Assembly: GCF_900115815.1 (NCBI RefSeq) | Contig: NZ_FOXV01000009.1 | Location: 1-64,000 of the forward strand | Reading direction: 5' to 3' | DNA length: 64,000 nucleotides | From: Roseivivax halotolerans | GTDB lineage: Bacteria > Pseudomonadota > Alphaproteobacteria > Rhodobacterales > Rhodobacteraceae | Shown: positions 10,915-20,023 of the stretch, in pieces | How positions within the stretch are numbered: position 1 is the first letter of the stretch | How the letters are laid out: the number at the start of each line of letters is the position of its first letter | Made by a program: the position numbers and the translations under genes | The notes under the pieces: model-generated | Told to the model about the DNA's origin: nothing | Databases searched by the model: none | Seen by the model: the letters and a program-made list of their open reading frames with translations, nothing else

Positions 10915-12576
10915 TTATTCGTTATCCTCGACACGCATCAGAAGCGCCGGTTGCCAGGGGCCGAGATGCAGACGCCCGTCTGGTGCCGGCCCCGCGGAGC
11001 CCAGTTCGATCCCGATCTGCCGCCACTTGCCCTCGGGCAGATCCGTGACGGCGGGCTCGAAGCTGAGATTGAACGCGCAGAACAATGTCTCCTCCTCGTT
11101 CGCGCGCTGGAAGCGTAGCACGGTGCCATCCGCGCTCATGTCGGTCTGTGCGCCTTTGCGAAGCGCTTCGTGCGAGTGGCGGAAGGCAATCGCCCGGCGG
11201 TAATGGTGCAGGATCGCCGCGGGATCCTGTTCCTGGTTGGTGACCGCCCGATTGAGGTGTTCATGGCTCACGGGCAGCCAAGGGCTACCGGACGAGAACC
11301 CGCCATTCTGGTTGGACGGCTCCCAGACCATCGGCGTCCGGCACCCGTCGCGTCCCTTGAAGGCCGGCCAGAAGCGCTTGCCGTAAGGATCCTGCAGATC
11401 CTCGAAGGCGACATCCGCCTCGGGCAGGCCAAGCTCTTCGCCCTGGTAGAGGCAGGTCGAGCCGCGCAGGCATTGCATCAGCGTCGCAAAGCAGCGCGTG
11501 CCCGCATCGGAGAGCTGCCAGCGCGAGGCATGACGCGGCACATCATGATTGGAGAATGCCCAGCAGGCCCAGCCCTGGGCGGCTACGGCCTCCACCTTTT
11601 CAAAGACATCCGCGATGTAGGAAGCGGTCGGCATATGCCCCGAGAGAAGCTCGAAGGCATAGCTCATATGGATGAGGTCGTCGCCGCCCGTATATTGCCC
11701 AAGGATCTCGAGCCCGCGCTGGTCGTCGCCGACCTCTCCGACGGCCGCGGCGTTGTAGTCGTTCATCAGCGTGCGGAGCTTTCGCAGGAAATCGAGGTTC
11801 TCGGGCTGCGTCTTGTCGTAGAGATGGTTCTGCCAGGTATAGGGGTTAACCGCCGGCGCGGTGATCGGGTTGCGCTCTTCCTCGGGCAGAGGCGGGTTAT
11901 CGCGCAGCTGCTTGTCGTGAACGTAGAAGTTGATCGTGTCGAGGCGGAAGCCGTCGACGCCCCGGTCAAGCCAGAACTGCGCCACCTCGAGGAGCGCGGT
12001 CTGCACGTCCGGCTCGTGGAAGTTCAGGTCCGGCTGTTCCTGGAGGAAATTGTGCAGGTAATACTGGCAGCGCGTCGAGTCCCATTGCCAGGCCGAGCCG
12101 CCGAAGATCGACAGCCAGTTGTTGGGCGGCGTGCCATCGGGCTTGGCATCCGCCCAGACATACCAGTTCGCCCGGCGGTTATCCCGCGAGGCGCGGCTTT
12201 CCTTGAACCAGGAATGCTCTTCCGAGGTATGACTCAAGACGAGGTCGATCAGGACCTTGATCCCCAGCCGGTGCGCCGAGGCGATCAGCACATCGAAATC
12301 CGCTAGGCTGCCGAACATCGGGTCGACGTCGCAGTAATCGCTCACATCGTAGCCGAAATCCTTCATCGGCGAGGTGAAAAACGGGGAGATCCAGACCGCG
12401 TCGACCCCGAGCGAGGCGATATGCGGCATCCTCTGGGCGATCCCCAGAAGATCGCCGATCCCGTCGCCATTCGTGTCCTGGAAGCTGCGCGGATAGACCT
12501 GGTAGATCACGGCGCCGCGCCACCAATCGGTATCTGTCTTCATCCGCATTTCGCTGAGGTCCGCCGGTTTGTTCAT
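10915..12576 (-). CDS. aglA: alpha-glucosidase, GH13
   Basis: Cytoplasmic hydrolase releasing glucose from imported alpha-glucosides. The 553-aa protein has the oligo-1,6-glucosidase/alpha-glucosidase layout: WWRGAVIYQVYPRSFQDTNGDG at the start, region I DLVLSHTS, region II GFRLDTINF with the catalytic Asp, an acid/base Glu in AAVGEVGDD, and region IV FSNHDVPRH. The frame is open 41 codons further upstream, but ATG 12576 has a proper AGAGG ribosome site, lies clear of the aglG coding region and begins just before the family's N-terminus. It lies between aglG and aglK, as in rhizobial agl operons. Confidence 0.92.
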   Translation of the reverse strand: MNKPADLSEMRMKTDTDWWRGAVIYQVYPRSFQDTNGDGIGDLLGIAQRMPHIASLGVDAVWISPFFTSPMKDFGYDVSDYCDVDPMFGSLADFDVLIASAHRLGIKVLIDLVLSHTSEEHSWFKESRASRDNRRANWYVWADAKPDGTPPNNWLSIFGGSAWQWDSTRCQYYLHNFLQEQPDLNFHEPDVQTALLEVAQFWLDRGVDGFRLDTINFYVHDKQLRDNPPLPEEERNPITAPAVNPYTWQNHLYDKTQPENLDFLRKLRTLMNDYNAAAVGEVGDDQRGLEILGQYTGGDDLIHMSYAFELLSGHMPTASYIADVFEKVEAVAAQGWACWAFSNHDVPRHASRWQLSDAGTRCFATLMQCLRGSTCLYQGEELGLPEADVAFEDLQDPYGKRFWPAFKGRDGCRTPMVWEPSNQNGGFSSGSPWLPVSHEHLNRAVTNQEQDPAAILHHYRRAIAFRHSHEALRKGAQTDMSADGTVLRFQRANEEETLFCAFNLSFEPAVTDLPEGKWRQIGIELGSAGPAPDGRLHLGPWQPALLMRVEDNE

Positions 12577-12587
12577 ATTACCTCTGT

Positions 12588-13862
12588 TTACTTGACCGAG
12601 CCGGCCAGAAGGCCGCGCACGAGATATTTCTGCATCGCGAAGAACACAAAGAGGGGCACCGCGATAGAGACGAAGGCTGCCGCCGCGAGAATTCCCCAAT
12701 CGCCCCCGCGGGAGCCAAGAAGGTCGTCGGCGATTTTCACCGTCATCACCCAGCTATCGGCATTGGACGGCAGGAAGACCTTGGCCACGAGAAGATCGTT
12801 CCACGTCCACAGGAACTGGAAGATCGCGAAACTCGCCAGGGCCGGGAAGGACAGCGGCAGCACGATCTTGGTGAAGACCTGGAAATCGGTCGCTCCGTCG
12901 ACTTTCGCACTTTCGATGATGTCCCTTGGCAACCCGATCATGTAGTTCCGTAAGAGATAGATCGCGAGTGGCATCCCGAAGGCCGTATGGGCGAGCCACA
13001 CCCCCAGGAAGCTCTGTCCGATCCCGATTTCCTGGTGCAGCGTCAAAAGTGGGACAAGCGCGATCTGCAATGGCACGACCAAAAGGCCCACGACCATCGC
13101 GATCAGGAAGCCGCGCGCGCCGAAATCCATCCAGGCCAGCGCATAGGCCGCGAAGGCCGCCACCACGATGGGAATGACCGTCGCCGGGATCGAGACCGTC
13201 AGCGTGTTGATGAAGGCCCTGTCCATCCCGTCCGAGGTCAGGATCTGGTCGTAATTGTCGAGCGTGAATTCGGGTGGTTGCGCCGCGGTGATATAGACAG
13301 ACGGGCCGCGGTCGATCTCATCGGCGTCGCGGTAGACGAAATCGCCATTTTGCATCACCTGCAAAGATCGATCGAAGATCGGTGGGATGTCCTGGACGAC
13401 GGTGTTGCCGTCCTCGTCCACGTCCGGGAAGACGGGCTCCTCTCCCTCCGCGTAAGCGATCTCGATATTCGTGTCATCCTGCTCACCATCGGGCTCGATG
13501 ACCTGCACCTCGTAGCGGGCATAGATCATGCCCGGCTCGGCTGCGCCTGGCGCACGCGAGGTGATGCCGAACCCGGAGACGGTGCCCTGCCCCGACGCGT
13601 CTTCTGAGCTGTCGAAGAGATTGCCCTCGAGCACCCATTGGTCGCCGTCCTGGTAGGCGCCTTCCGGATCTGGCGAGATGCGATAGGCCTGCTCGACTGA
13701 GAACGGCGCGCGCCACCAGCCGGTTTCCGAGATTTGCGCCCGTTCCCGGAAGGACGAGACGGCAAGCCCGATAGTCGGGATGAGCCAGATCAGGACCAGA
13801 GCGATGACGCTGAGATTGGTTGCGATGGAAAGGCCGGATTTCTGTCCTGCGATATTGTCCAT
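12588..13862 (-). CDS. aglG: alpha-glucoside ABC transporter permease
   Basis: A 424-aa inner-membrane permease of the MalG type. The first helix (about residues 15-34) is followed by an unusually long extracytoplasmic loop of about 180 residues, then five or more C-terminal helices with the EAA-type cytoplasmic loop (ESAKVDGATDFQVFTKIVLPLSFPA, about 310-335) that contacts the ATPase. Ordinary MalG-like permeases lack most of this loop. It lies 14 bp after aglF and 11 bp before aglA. Confidence 0.9.
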   Translation of the reverse strand: MDNIAGQKSGLSIATNLSVIALVLIWLIPTIGLAVSSFRERAQISETGWWRAPFSVEQAYRISPDPEGAYQDGDQWVLEGNLFDSSEDASGQGTVSGFGITSRAPGAAEPGMIYARYEVQVIEPDGEQDDTNIEIAYAEGEEPVFPDVDEDGNTVVQDIPPIFDRSLQVMQNGDFVYRDADEIDRGPSVYITAAQPPEFTLDNYDQILTSDGMDRAFINTLTVSIPATVIPIVVAAFAAYALAWMDFGARGFLIAMVVGLLVVPLQIALVPLLTLHQEIGIGQSFLGVWLAHTAFGMPLAIYLLRNYMIGLPRDIIESAKVDGATDFQVFTKIVLPLSFPALASFAIFQFLWTWNDLLVAKVFLPSNADSWVMTVKIADDLLGSRGGDWGILAAAAFVSIAVPLFVFFAMQKYLVRGLLAGSVK

Positions 13863-13876
13863 TCTATCCGCCCTCC

Positions 13877-14854
13877 TCAGCGCATTTCCCGGCGGGCCTG
13901 GACGATATTCCAGACCATGACCGGCGTGACGATGATCATGATGACGAAGGCGACCGCCGTCGCGCGCCCGTCATCGCGGAACATGTAATCCATCATGTAG
14001 GACGGCAGGATCTCGGTATCGAAATTGCCTCCCGTCATCGCGTAGACGATGTCGAAGACCTTCAGCACCAGGATCGTGATCGTCGTCCAGACCACGACGA
14101 TGGTCGGCGCGATCTGCGGGATCTTGATCTTGAAGAAGATCTGGAACGGGTTCGCGCCGTCGATGATCGCCGCCTCGATCGTCTCTTCGGGAATGCCGCG
14201 CAGCGCCGCCGACAGGATCACCATCGCAAAGCCCGTCTGAATCCAGACGAGGATGAACATGATGAAGAAGTTGTTCCAGAACGGGATCTGAAGCACATCG
14301 ATCGGGTTCAGCCCGAAGAAGTCGCGCACCGCATTGATGATGCCGATATCGGGATTGTTGGCGTAAACGAATTTCCAGATCAGCGAGGCACCGACGAACG
14401 AGATCGCCATCGGCATGAAGATCAGGGATTTCGCGATGTTGCCCCATTTCAACCGGTCGGTGAGCTGCGCCACCAGAAGCCCGAGGAACGTGGCGCTCGC
14501 CGGCACGAAAATCACCCAGAGGATGTTGTTGAAGAGCGCGACCCGGAAGCCCTCCTCGGAGAACATCTGCGTGTAATTGCCAAGCCCGATGAACGTGTTG
14601 CCCGACCGGTTATAGAGCGAGCGGAAGAACGAGCCCACAACAGGATAGACGAGGTAGAGTCCGAGAAAGAAAATGGCCGGGGCCACGAATAGCCAGGGCC
14701 GGACGATATTGGCGCGGTTGATGTTGCGTCCGTGATCGTCATTGCGCGGTGGGAAGATGACCTTATCGAGGACGAGGTTCGAGGCGTAGAAATAGGCCGC
14801 GCACCCTCCGACACCGAGAATGATGGTGATGATACCCTGAACGACCGGTGACAT
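13877..14854 (-). CDS. aglF: alpha-glucoside ABC transporter permease
   Basis: A 325-aa MalF-type permease. Hydrophobic helices are spread over the length (for example residues 5-28, 52-73, and 115-140), and the EAA loop appears as EAAIIDGANPFQIFFKIKIPQIAPT near 230-255. It pairs with AglG to form the membrane channel. It lies between the binding protein gene aglE (108 bp upstream) and aglG (14 bp downstream). Confidence 0.92.
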   Translation of the reverse strand: MSPVVQGIITIILGVGGCAAYFYASNLVLDKVIFPPRNDDHGRNINRANIVRPWLFVAPAIFFLGLYLVYPVVGSFFRSLYNRSGNTFIGLGNYTQMFSEEGFRVALFNNILWVIFVPASATFLGLLVAQLTDRLKWGNIAKSLIFMPMAISFVGASLIWKFVYANNPDIGIINAVRDFFGLNPIDVLQIPFWNNFFIMFILVWIQTGFAMVILSAALRGIPEETIEAAIIDGANPFQIFFKIKIPQIAPTIVVVWTTITILVLKVFDIVYAMTGGNFDTEILPSYMMDYMFRDDGRATAVAFVIMIIVTPVMVWNIVQARREMR

Positions 14855-14962
14855 CGTCTTCTCCTCCCAAGGCTACGTTCGCCGTGCCGGTGGACCGGGT
14901 TTGGCGCGAAGATGGCGCGGCGCCCCGAACGGCCGGGGCGCCGCGCCTTGTCGTCTCAGAGC

Positions 14963-16315
14963 TTACTGGATGCTGTCCCAGCGCGACTGGATGTCGGCCG
15001 CGACCGCTTCGGCATCCGCGCCGGTCACGTAATCGACCATGCCCGTCCAGAACGCACCCGCACCGATCTCCGACGGCATCAGGTCGGACGCGTCGAAGCG
15101 GAACGTGGTTGCATCGCGCAAGATCTCGCCTTGGGCCCGCAGGCTGTCATCGGAATAAAGATCGAGGTTCACTCCGCCATGCGCGGTCAGGAACCCGCCC
15201 TGCGCCATCCACAGCTCGTGCGCCACGGGCAGCTTGAGGAATTCGATCATCGCCTGCGCGCCTTCGGAATCGTTGGTGATCGCGAAGAGCGTGCCTGCAC
15301 CAAGCACCGGCGTGCCGAGATCGTTCTCTTCGATAGCCGGGAAGTAGAAGAAATCGACGTTCTCGCCCTGCTCCGCGTCATCCGGGAAGAAGGCCGGGAT
15401 GAAGGAGGCCTGACGATGCATGTAGCATTCCGGCGGGATCGAGAAGAGACCGGCGGGGCTGTCGCGGAAGTCGGTCGTCGCGACCGCCTCGGTACCGCCC
15501 TCGACGTAATCGTCGTTGCGCGCGAACCAGCCGAATTCCTCGATCGCACCGACCACGGCCGGATCGTCGAACGGGATCTCGTTCGTGACCCACTGATCGT
15601 AGACCGAGGGGTCTTGCGTGCGGAGCATGAGGTCCTCGACCCAATCGGTCGCCGGCCAGCCCGTCGCAGCGCCGGAGCCGAGACCGATGCACCACGGCGT
15701 GCCGCCGTCGTCGACGATTTCCTCGGTGAGCTCTTTCAGCTCTTCCATCGTTTCGGGAATGTCGTACCCCGCCTCGTCGAAGGCGATCGGGTTGTACCAG
15801 ACCAGCGATTTTACATCGACGCGGTAGAACAGCCCGTAAAGGTCCTCCTCGCCGTCCGGCCCGGCATAGGTGCCAAGGTCAACCCAGCTTTCCCCTGCGG
15901 CAAAATTCTCGGCGACCCACTCGCTGGTGCCATCGGCGAGCGGCGTCAGAAGACCCTGGCTCGCCATGTCGGCGGCAAGGCCGGGCTGCGGGAAGACCGC
16001 AAGGTTCGGCGTCGTGCCAGCGCGCGTCGAGATCACGATGTCCTGCTCGAAGCTGTCCGAGCCCGAATAGTTCACGGACGCACCCGTGGCTTCGGCGAAA
16101 TAGGCAAAGACCGCGTCGACCTTCTCTTTCTCGTTGCCGGTCCAGGGGCCGGTAATCTCCACGGTCTCGCCCGACAGGTCATACTGGTCCGCGAAATCGT
16201 TGTAGCTGTCCCAGGCGAAATCGCCCTCGCCGATGGCGAATGGCAAATCCTGGGCCTGCGCGCTGGCGGCAGCGAGCGCTAACACCGCGGCGCTGGCGTA
16301 AAGCGAAGTTCTCAT
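14963..16315 (-). CDS. aglE: alpha-glucoside ABC transporter, periplasmic binding protein
   Basis: A 450-aa secreted solute-binding protein. It has a clear Sec signal peptide (charged start, hydrophobic core, cleavage probably after ASAQA at about residue 21). The mature part is of the extracellular family-1 type, rich in Trp, Asp and Gly, with the typical sugar-site aromatics. It is the first gene of the leftward agl operon, with a LacI-type operator 64 bp upstream. Alpha-glucosides such as sucrose, maltose or trehalose are the expected ligands from the agl family. Confidence 0.92.
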   Translation of the reverse strand: MRTSLYASAAVLALAAASAQAQDLPFAIGEGDFAWDSYNDFADQYDLSGETVEITGPWTGNEKEKVDAVFAYFAEATGASVNYSGSDSFEQDIVISTRAGTTPNLAVFPQPGLAADMASQGLLTPLADGTSEWVAENFAAGESWVDLGTYAGPDGEEDLYGLFYRVDVKSLVWYNPIAFDEAGYDIPETMEELKELTEEIVDDGGTPWCIGLGSGAATGWPATDWVEDLMLRTQDPSVYDQWVTNEIPFDDPAVVGAIEEFGWFARNDDYVEGGTEAVATTDFRDSPAGLFSIPPECYMHRQASFIPAFFPDDAEQGENVDFFYFPAIEENDLGTPVLGAGTLFAITNDSEGAQAMIEFLKLPVAHELWMAQGGFLTAHGGVNLDLYSDDSLRAQGEILRDATTFRFDASDLMPSEIGAGAFWTGMVDYVTGADAEAVAADIQSRWDSIQ

Positions 16316-16378
16316 GTCTTGGTTCCTCCCTAGGGTGAGTGAGCAGGCTCATGGTCTGTCGCGCAAGAAAAAAGTTTT

Positions 16379-16390
16379 CAAAGCGCTTTG
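16379..16390. promoter_or_regulatory. AglR (LacI-family) operator near the aglE promoter
   Basis: CAAAGCGCTTTG is a perfect 12-bp palindrome with the central CG typical of LacI/GalR operators. The same 12-mer occurs once more just before aglR, so both are probably sites for the adjacent regulator. It lies downstream of a probable aglE promoter, where a bound repressor would block transcription. Confidence 0.8.
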
Positions 16391-16397
16391 GCTCGAT

Positions 16398-16427
16398 CAA
16401 ACTCGCGCAGCGTTCCCGACCTGTCAA
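16398..16427 (-). promoter_or_regulatory. candidate promoter of the aglEFGAK operon
   Basis: On the minus strand a perfect -35 TTGACA (16427-16422) is followed after 18 bases by AGTTTG (16403-16398), a weak -10. The palindromic operator begins 7 bp further downstream. The -35 is convincing; the -10 is uncertain. Confidence 0.4.
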
Positions 16428-16546
16428 TGCTGCGTTCTGAAAGAAACCGTTATATTTCCATTGGTTTGCGCTGCGGTGCAGCGTTAATTCTGCGTTTGCA
16501 CGGTCTTTTCAATCCCTCATCGTGCTGGCTATTCTACCCAGGATAT

Positions 16547-16560
16547 TCAAAGCGCTTTGA
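16547..16560. promoter_or_regulatory. AglR (LacI-family) operator upstream of aglR
   Basis: TCAAAGCGCTTTGA is a perfect 14-bp palindrome containing the same 12-mer as the operator at 16379-16390, 12 bp before the aglR start. This suggests autoregulation and possible looping between two operators about 169 bp apart centre to centre. Confidence 0.8.
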
Positions 16561-16572
16561 GACCCGCCTGAC

Positions 16573-17607
16573 ATGAACCTCAAGCAGTTGTCCGACATTC
16601 TGAACCTGTCTCAGACCACGGTAAGCCGGGCGCTGAACGGGTATCCCGAGGTGCGCGAAGCCACGCGGCGGCGCGTCATGGAAGCGGCGCGCCGGTACAA
16701 CTACACGCCCAATACGCGCGCCAAGGGGCTCGCGACGGGACGCGCGATGTCCATCGGCCACGTGATTCCCCTCTCTCGCAAGCACGAGATCCTCAATCCC
16801 GTCTTCGGCGATTTCATCACCGGCGCGTCCGAAGCTTATGTCGCAACAGGCTACGACCTCGTGCTGAGCCTCGTGCCGGACGACGTGCAGGCGGAGCATT
16901 ACCGCAATCTCGGGGCAAAGGGGAATGTCGACGGGATCATCCTGCACGGCCCTCTCGTCAGCGATTCCCGCATCGAGCTTCTGCGCGAGATCGGCCTGCC
17001 CTTTCTCGTGCATGGCCGGTCCTCGGGGATCGAGGAGACCTATCCCTATCTCGACATGAACAACCGTCGCGCCTTCGCGCGCGCGACGCGGCACCTGATC
17101 GAGCTGGGTCATCGCCGCATCGCGCTTCTCAATGGTGACGAGAGCATGGATTTCGCCGCGCGTCGCCGCGCCGGATACGAAGATGCATTGCGCGAGGCCG
17201 GCATCCGCATCGATCCGTCGCTCATCGTCAGCGGCGAGATGACCGAGAGCCTCGGCTTGCAAGCTGCCGGCGAGATGCTGGACCGACCGGAAGCGCCCAC
17301 CGCGTTCCTGACCTCCTCAATCGTCATCGCGCTCGGCGTCGAGCGGGCTGGCTTCAGGCGCGGTCTCGCCATCGGGCGGGATCTGTCGATCATTACCCAT
17401 GACGATGCGCTGAGCTACCTGCCGAACGGCAGCGACGAGCCGCTCTTTACCGCGACGCGTTCCTCGGTCAGGGAGGCCGGACGGCGCTGCGCCGAATTGC
17501 TGCTCGCCAGCATCGCCAACCCGGACGCTCCGCCACCGCAGGAGCTGCTCGAGGCAGACCTCATCATCGGTCGGTCGACGGGACCGGCCCCGAGAAAGGA
17601 CATCTGA
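16573..17607 (+). CDS. aglR: LacI-family transcriptional regulator of the agl genes
   Basis: A 344-aa repressor. The N-terminal LacI helix-turn-helix (LKQLSDILNLSQTTVSRALNG, residues 3-23) and hinge are followed by a periplasmic-binding-protein-like effector domain (about 60-335). Its gene starts between the two palindromic operators and diverges from aglE. It is joined to the following GH1 gene by a TGATG overlap, so regulator, hydrolase and glucokinase form one unit. A sugar effector is expected. Confidence 0.93.
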   Translation: MNLKQLSDILNLSQTTVSRALNGYPEVREATRRRVMEAARRYNYTPNTRAKGLATGRAMSIGHVIPLSRKHEILNPVFGDFITGASEAYVATGYDLVLSLVPDDVQAEHYRNLGAKGNVDGIILHGPLVSDSRIELLREIGLPFLVHGRSSGIEETYPYLDMNNRRAFARATRHLIELGHRRIALLNGDESMDFAARRRAGYEDALREAGIRIDPSLIVSGEMTESLGLQAAGEMLDRPEAPTAFLTSSIVIALGVERAGFRRGLAIGRDLSIITHDDALSYLPNGSDEPLFTATRSSVREAGRRCAELLLASIANPDAPPPQELLEADLIIGRSTGPAPRKDI

Positions 17608-18923
17608 TGGATTTCACCCGCAAGGATTACCCCGAAGGCTTTCTCTTCGGGGCATCGACATCGAGCTATCAGATCGAAGGGCACGATTACGGCGGCGCGG
17701 GTCCGACCCATTGGGATACCTTCGCGGCCACGCCCGGCAACGTCGTGAGGGCCGAGCATGGGGGCATTGCCTGCGATCATTACCACCGCTTCGAGGCCGA
17801 CCTCGACCTGGTGGCGGATGCTGGCTTCGACGTCTATCGCTTCTCGACCTCCTGGGCGCGGGTCATGCCCGACGGCATCGGCCAGCCGAACGAAGAGGGT
17901 CTCGATTTCTACGATCGGCTGGTCGACGCCATGCTGGAGCGGGATCTGAAACCCGCAGCGACGCTCTATCACTGGGAGATGCCCTCGGCGCTGGCCGACA
18001 TGGGCGGATGGACCAATCGCGATGTGGCGTCCTGGTTCGCGGAGTTCACCGAGATCGTCACGCGCCGCCTCGGCGACCGGCTCTGGTCTGTCGCGCCGAT
18101 CAACGAGCCTTGGTGCGTCGGGTGGATGGGCCATTTCCTCGGCCTTCACGCTCCGGGCTTGCGCGACATTCGCGCCACAGCCCGCGCGATGCACCATGTC
18201 CTGTTGGCGCATGGCCGATCCATCGAGGTGATGCGGAGCCTCGGCCAGGACAATCTCGGGGCGGTTTTCAATTTCGAATGGGCCGAGCCCGCCGACGATA
18301 GCCCCGAAGCGCAGCGCGCGGCCGAAACTTTCGACGGCTATCTCAACCGCTTCTTCGTTGAGGGCGTCTTCCGCGGCCGCTATCCAGAGACGGTTCTCGA
18401 AGGCTTCGCGCCGCACCTGCCGGAAGGGTATCAGGATGATTTCCCCCTGATCACGCAGAAGCTCGATTGGTGCGGCCTCAATTACTACACCCGCAAGCTC
18501 TGCGCGCCGACGGATGGCCCGTGGCCGCACCAGACCGAGGTCGAGGGGCCCCTGCCCAAGACCCTGATGGGATGGGAGATCTATCCAGACGGTCTCTATT
18601 ACTCGCTGAAACGGCTGCACGAATATGCCGGCGACATGCCGCTTTATGTGACCGAGAACGGTCTCGCCTCTCCCGACGTGATCGAGGGCGGTAAGGTCGA
18701 TGACCAGCCGCGTATCGATTACCTCAACCAGCATTTCGCCGCCGCGCGCCGGGCGATGGAGGACGGCGTTCCGCTCAACGGCTACTTCGTCTGGTCGCTC
18801 ATGGACAATTACGAATGGGCGCTCGGCTACGAGAAGCGCTTCGGTCTTGTCCACGTCGATTTCGACAGTCTTGAACGCACGCCGAAAGCCTCTTACCACG
18901 CGCTGAAACGCGCTTTGAGCTGA
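17607..18923 (+). CDS. beta-glucosidase, GH1
   Basis: A 438-aa cytoplasmic family-1 glycoside hydrolase releasing glucose from beta-glucosides. The FLFGASTSSYQIEG start, the acid/base Glu in INEPW (about residue 168) and the nucleophile Glu in YVTENGL (about 350) are all present, as is WSLMDNYEWALGYEKRFG near the C-terminus. It overlaps aglR by one base and lies 6 bp before glk. Combined with aglA, the locus can handle both alpha- and beta-linked glucosides. Confidence 0.94.
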   Translation: MDFTRKDYPEGFLFGASTSSYQIEGHDYGGAGPTHWDTFAATPGNVVRAEHGGIACDHYHRFEADLDLVADAGFDVYRFSTSWARVMPDGIGQPNEEGLDFYDRLVDAMLERDLKPAATLYHWEMPSALADMGGWTNRDVASWFAEFTEIVTRRLGDRLWSVAPINEPWCVGWMGHFLGLHAPGLRDIRATARAMHHVLLAHGRSIEVMRSLGQDNLGAVFNFEWAEPADDSPEAQRAAETFDGYLNRFFVEGVFRGRYPETVLEGFAPHLPEGYQDDFPLITQKLDWCGLNYYTRKLCAPTDGPWPHQTEVEGPLPKTLMGWEIYPDGLYYSLKRLHEYAGDMPLYVTENGLASPDVIEGGKVDDQPRIDYLNQHFAAARRAMEDGVPLNGYFVWSLMDNYEWALGYEKRFGLVHVDFDSLERTPKASYHALKRALS

Positions 18924-18929
18924 GGTCCC

Positions 18930-19904
18930 ATGTCCGTATCCGCATCCGAACTGGCCGTCGTCGCGGATATCGGCGGCACCAATACGCGCGTCGCGCTGGC
19001 CGAAGGCGGTCGGGTGCGGGACGGCTCTATCCGCCGCTATCGCAATGCCGAGGTGGCTGATCTGACCGAAGTCCTGACGCATTATCTCGGGGAGGCGGAG
19101 GCCCGTCCCGCCGCGGCCTGCGTCGCGATGGCGGGGCCGGTGCGGGACGGGATCGGCAAGCTCACGAATCTCGACTGGGCAATCGACAAGGCGTCCGTGG
19201 GCGCGGCGACAGGCGCGGCCACCGTCGCGGTCCTGAACGATCTTCAGGCGCAGGGGCATGCGCTCGACGCGCTCGGCCCCGACAAGCTCACACCGATCAT
19301 GCCCGGTCAGGCAGCGAGCCGCCTTGCCGCCAAACTCGTCGTCGGCGTCGGCACCGGCCTCAATGCGGCGCCGGTCTACCGGCTCGGCTCGCAGACGCTG
19401 GTCCCGCCGTCCGAGACCGGCCACGTCACGCTGCGCGGCACGAATGACGAAGAGCTGCGCCTGCGCGACTGGGTCGCCCGCAAGCATGAGATGCCGGGCT
19501 TCGAGGACGTGCTGTCAGGCCGCGGCTTCGAACGGATCTACGCCTTTCTCTGCGAGGAGGATGGCGCGGGCGAGCCTCTTTCGGCAAACGAGATCATGGC
19601 GGCGCTCGAGGCGGGGGAAGCACGAGCCGATCGCGCCGTGAGCCTCTTCTGCCGGCTGCTCGGTGCCTATGTGGGCGATCTGTCTCTCATCACCCTGCCC
19701 TTCGGCGGCGTGTATCTCTGCGGCGGCGTGACCCAGCACTTCGCGCGACATCTCGCCGGGCCCGACTTCGCCGGAGCATTCTGCGACAAGGGGCGCTTCT
19801 CGGAGTTCATGCGGCAATTCCCGGTGCATATCGTGACAGACGACTACGCCGCGCTGACGGGCTGCGCCTGCCATCTTGCGGAGATCTCCAAGCTCGGTCA
19901 TTGA
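18930..19904 (+). CDS. glk: glucokinase
   Basis: Phosphorylates glucose released by AglA and the GH1 enzyme to glucose-6-phosphate. The 324-aa protein shows the phosphate-binding ADIGGTNTRVALAEGG (about residues 12-27), the sugar-site TNLDW (about 78-82), LNDLQAQGHAL and PSETGHVTLRG. These are features of the bacterial Glk family rather than ROK, as the ROK cysteine motif is absent. Last gene of the rightward aglR unit. Confidence 0.93.
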   Translation: MSVSASELAVVADIGGTNTRVALAEGGRVRDGSIRRYRNAEVADLTEVLTHYLGEAEARPAAACVAMAGPVRDGIGKLTNLDWAIDKASVGAATGAATVAVLNDLQAQGHALDALGPDKLTPIMPGQAASRLAAKLVVGVGTGLNAAPVYRLGSQTLVPPSETGHVTLRGTNDEELRLRDWVARKHEMPGFEDVLSGRGFERIYAFLCEEDGAGEPLSANEIMAALEAGEARADRAVSLFCRLLGAYVGDLSLITLPFGGVYLCGGVTQHFARHLAGPDFAGAFCDKGRFSEFMRQFPVHIVTDDYAALTGCACHLAEISKLGH

Positions 19905-19928
19905 GCGGCGCGATTTTTTGCAATCTGT

Positions 19929-19953
19929 CGACGCGGTGTGAAATTTCGCGTCG
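19929..19953 (+). promoter_or_regulatory. inverted repeat upstream of glgP, role unknown
   Basis: CGACGCG (19929-19935) and CGCGTCG (19947-19953) are a perfect 7-bp inverted repeat around an 11-base loop, 70-95 bp before the glgP start. It has no T-run after it, so it does not look like a simple terminator. It could be a regulator site or part of a 5' leader structure. Confidence 0.3.
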
Positions 19954-20023
19954 GGGGACTTGCCAATCCTACCCGAAGGCGCTTCTTCCGACCGTGTGAG
20001 CGGTAACAAAAAGGCTCTGAGCG

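Noticed and set aside
17415-19487. 690-codon minus-strand frame opposite aglR, GH1 and glk
   Set aside because: It spans three well-identified genes on the other strand, with no domain of its own.
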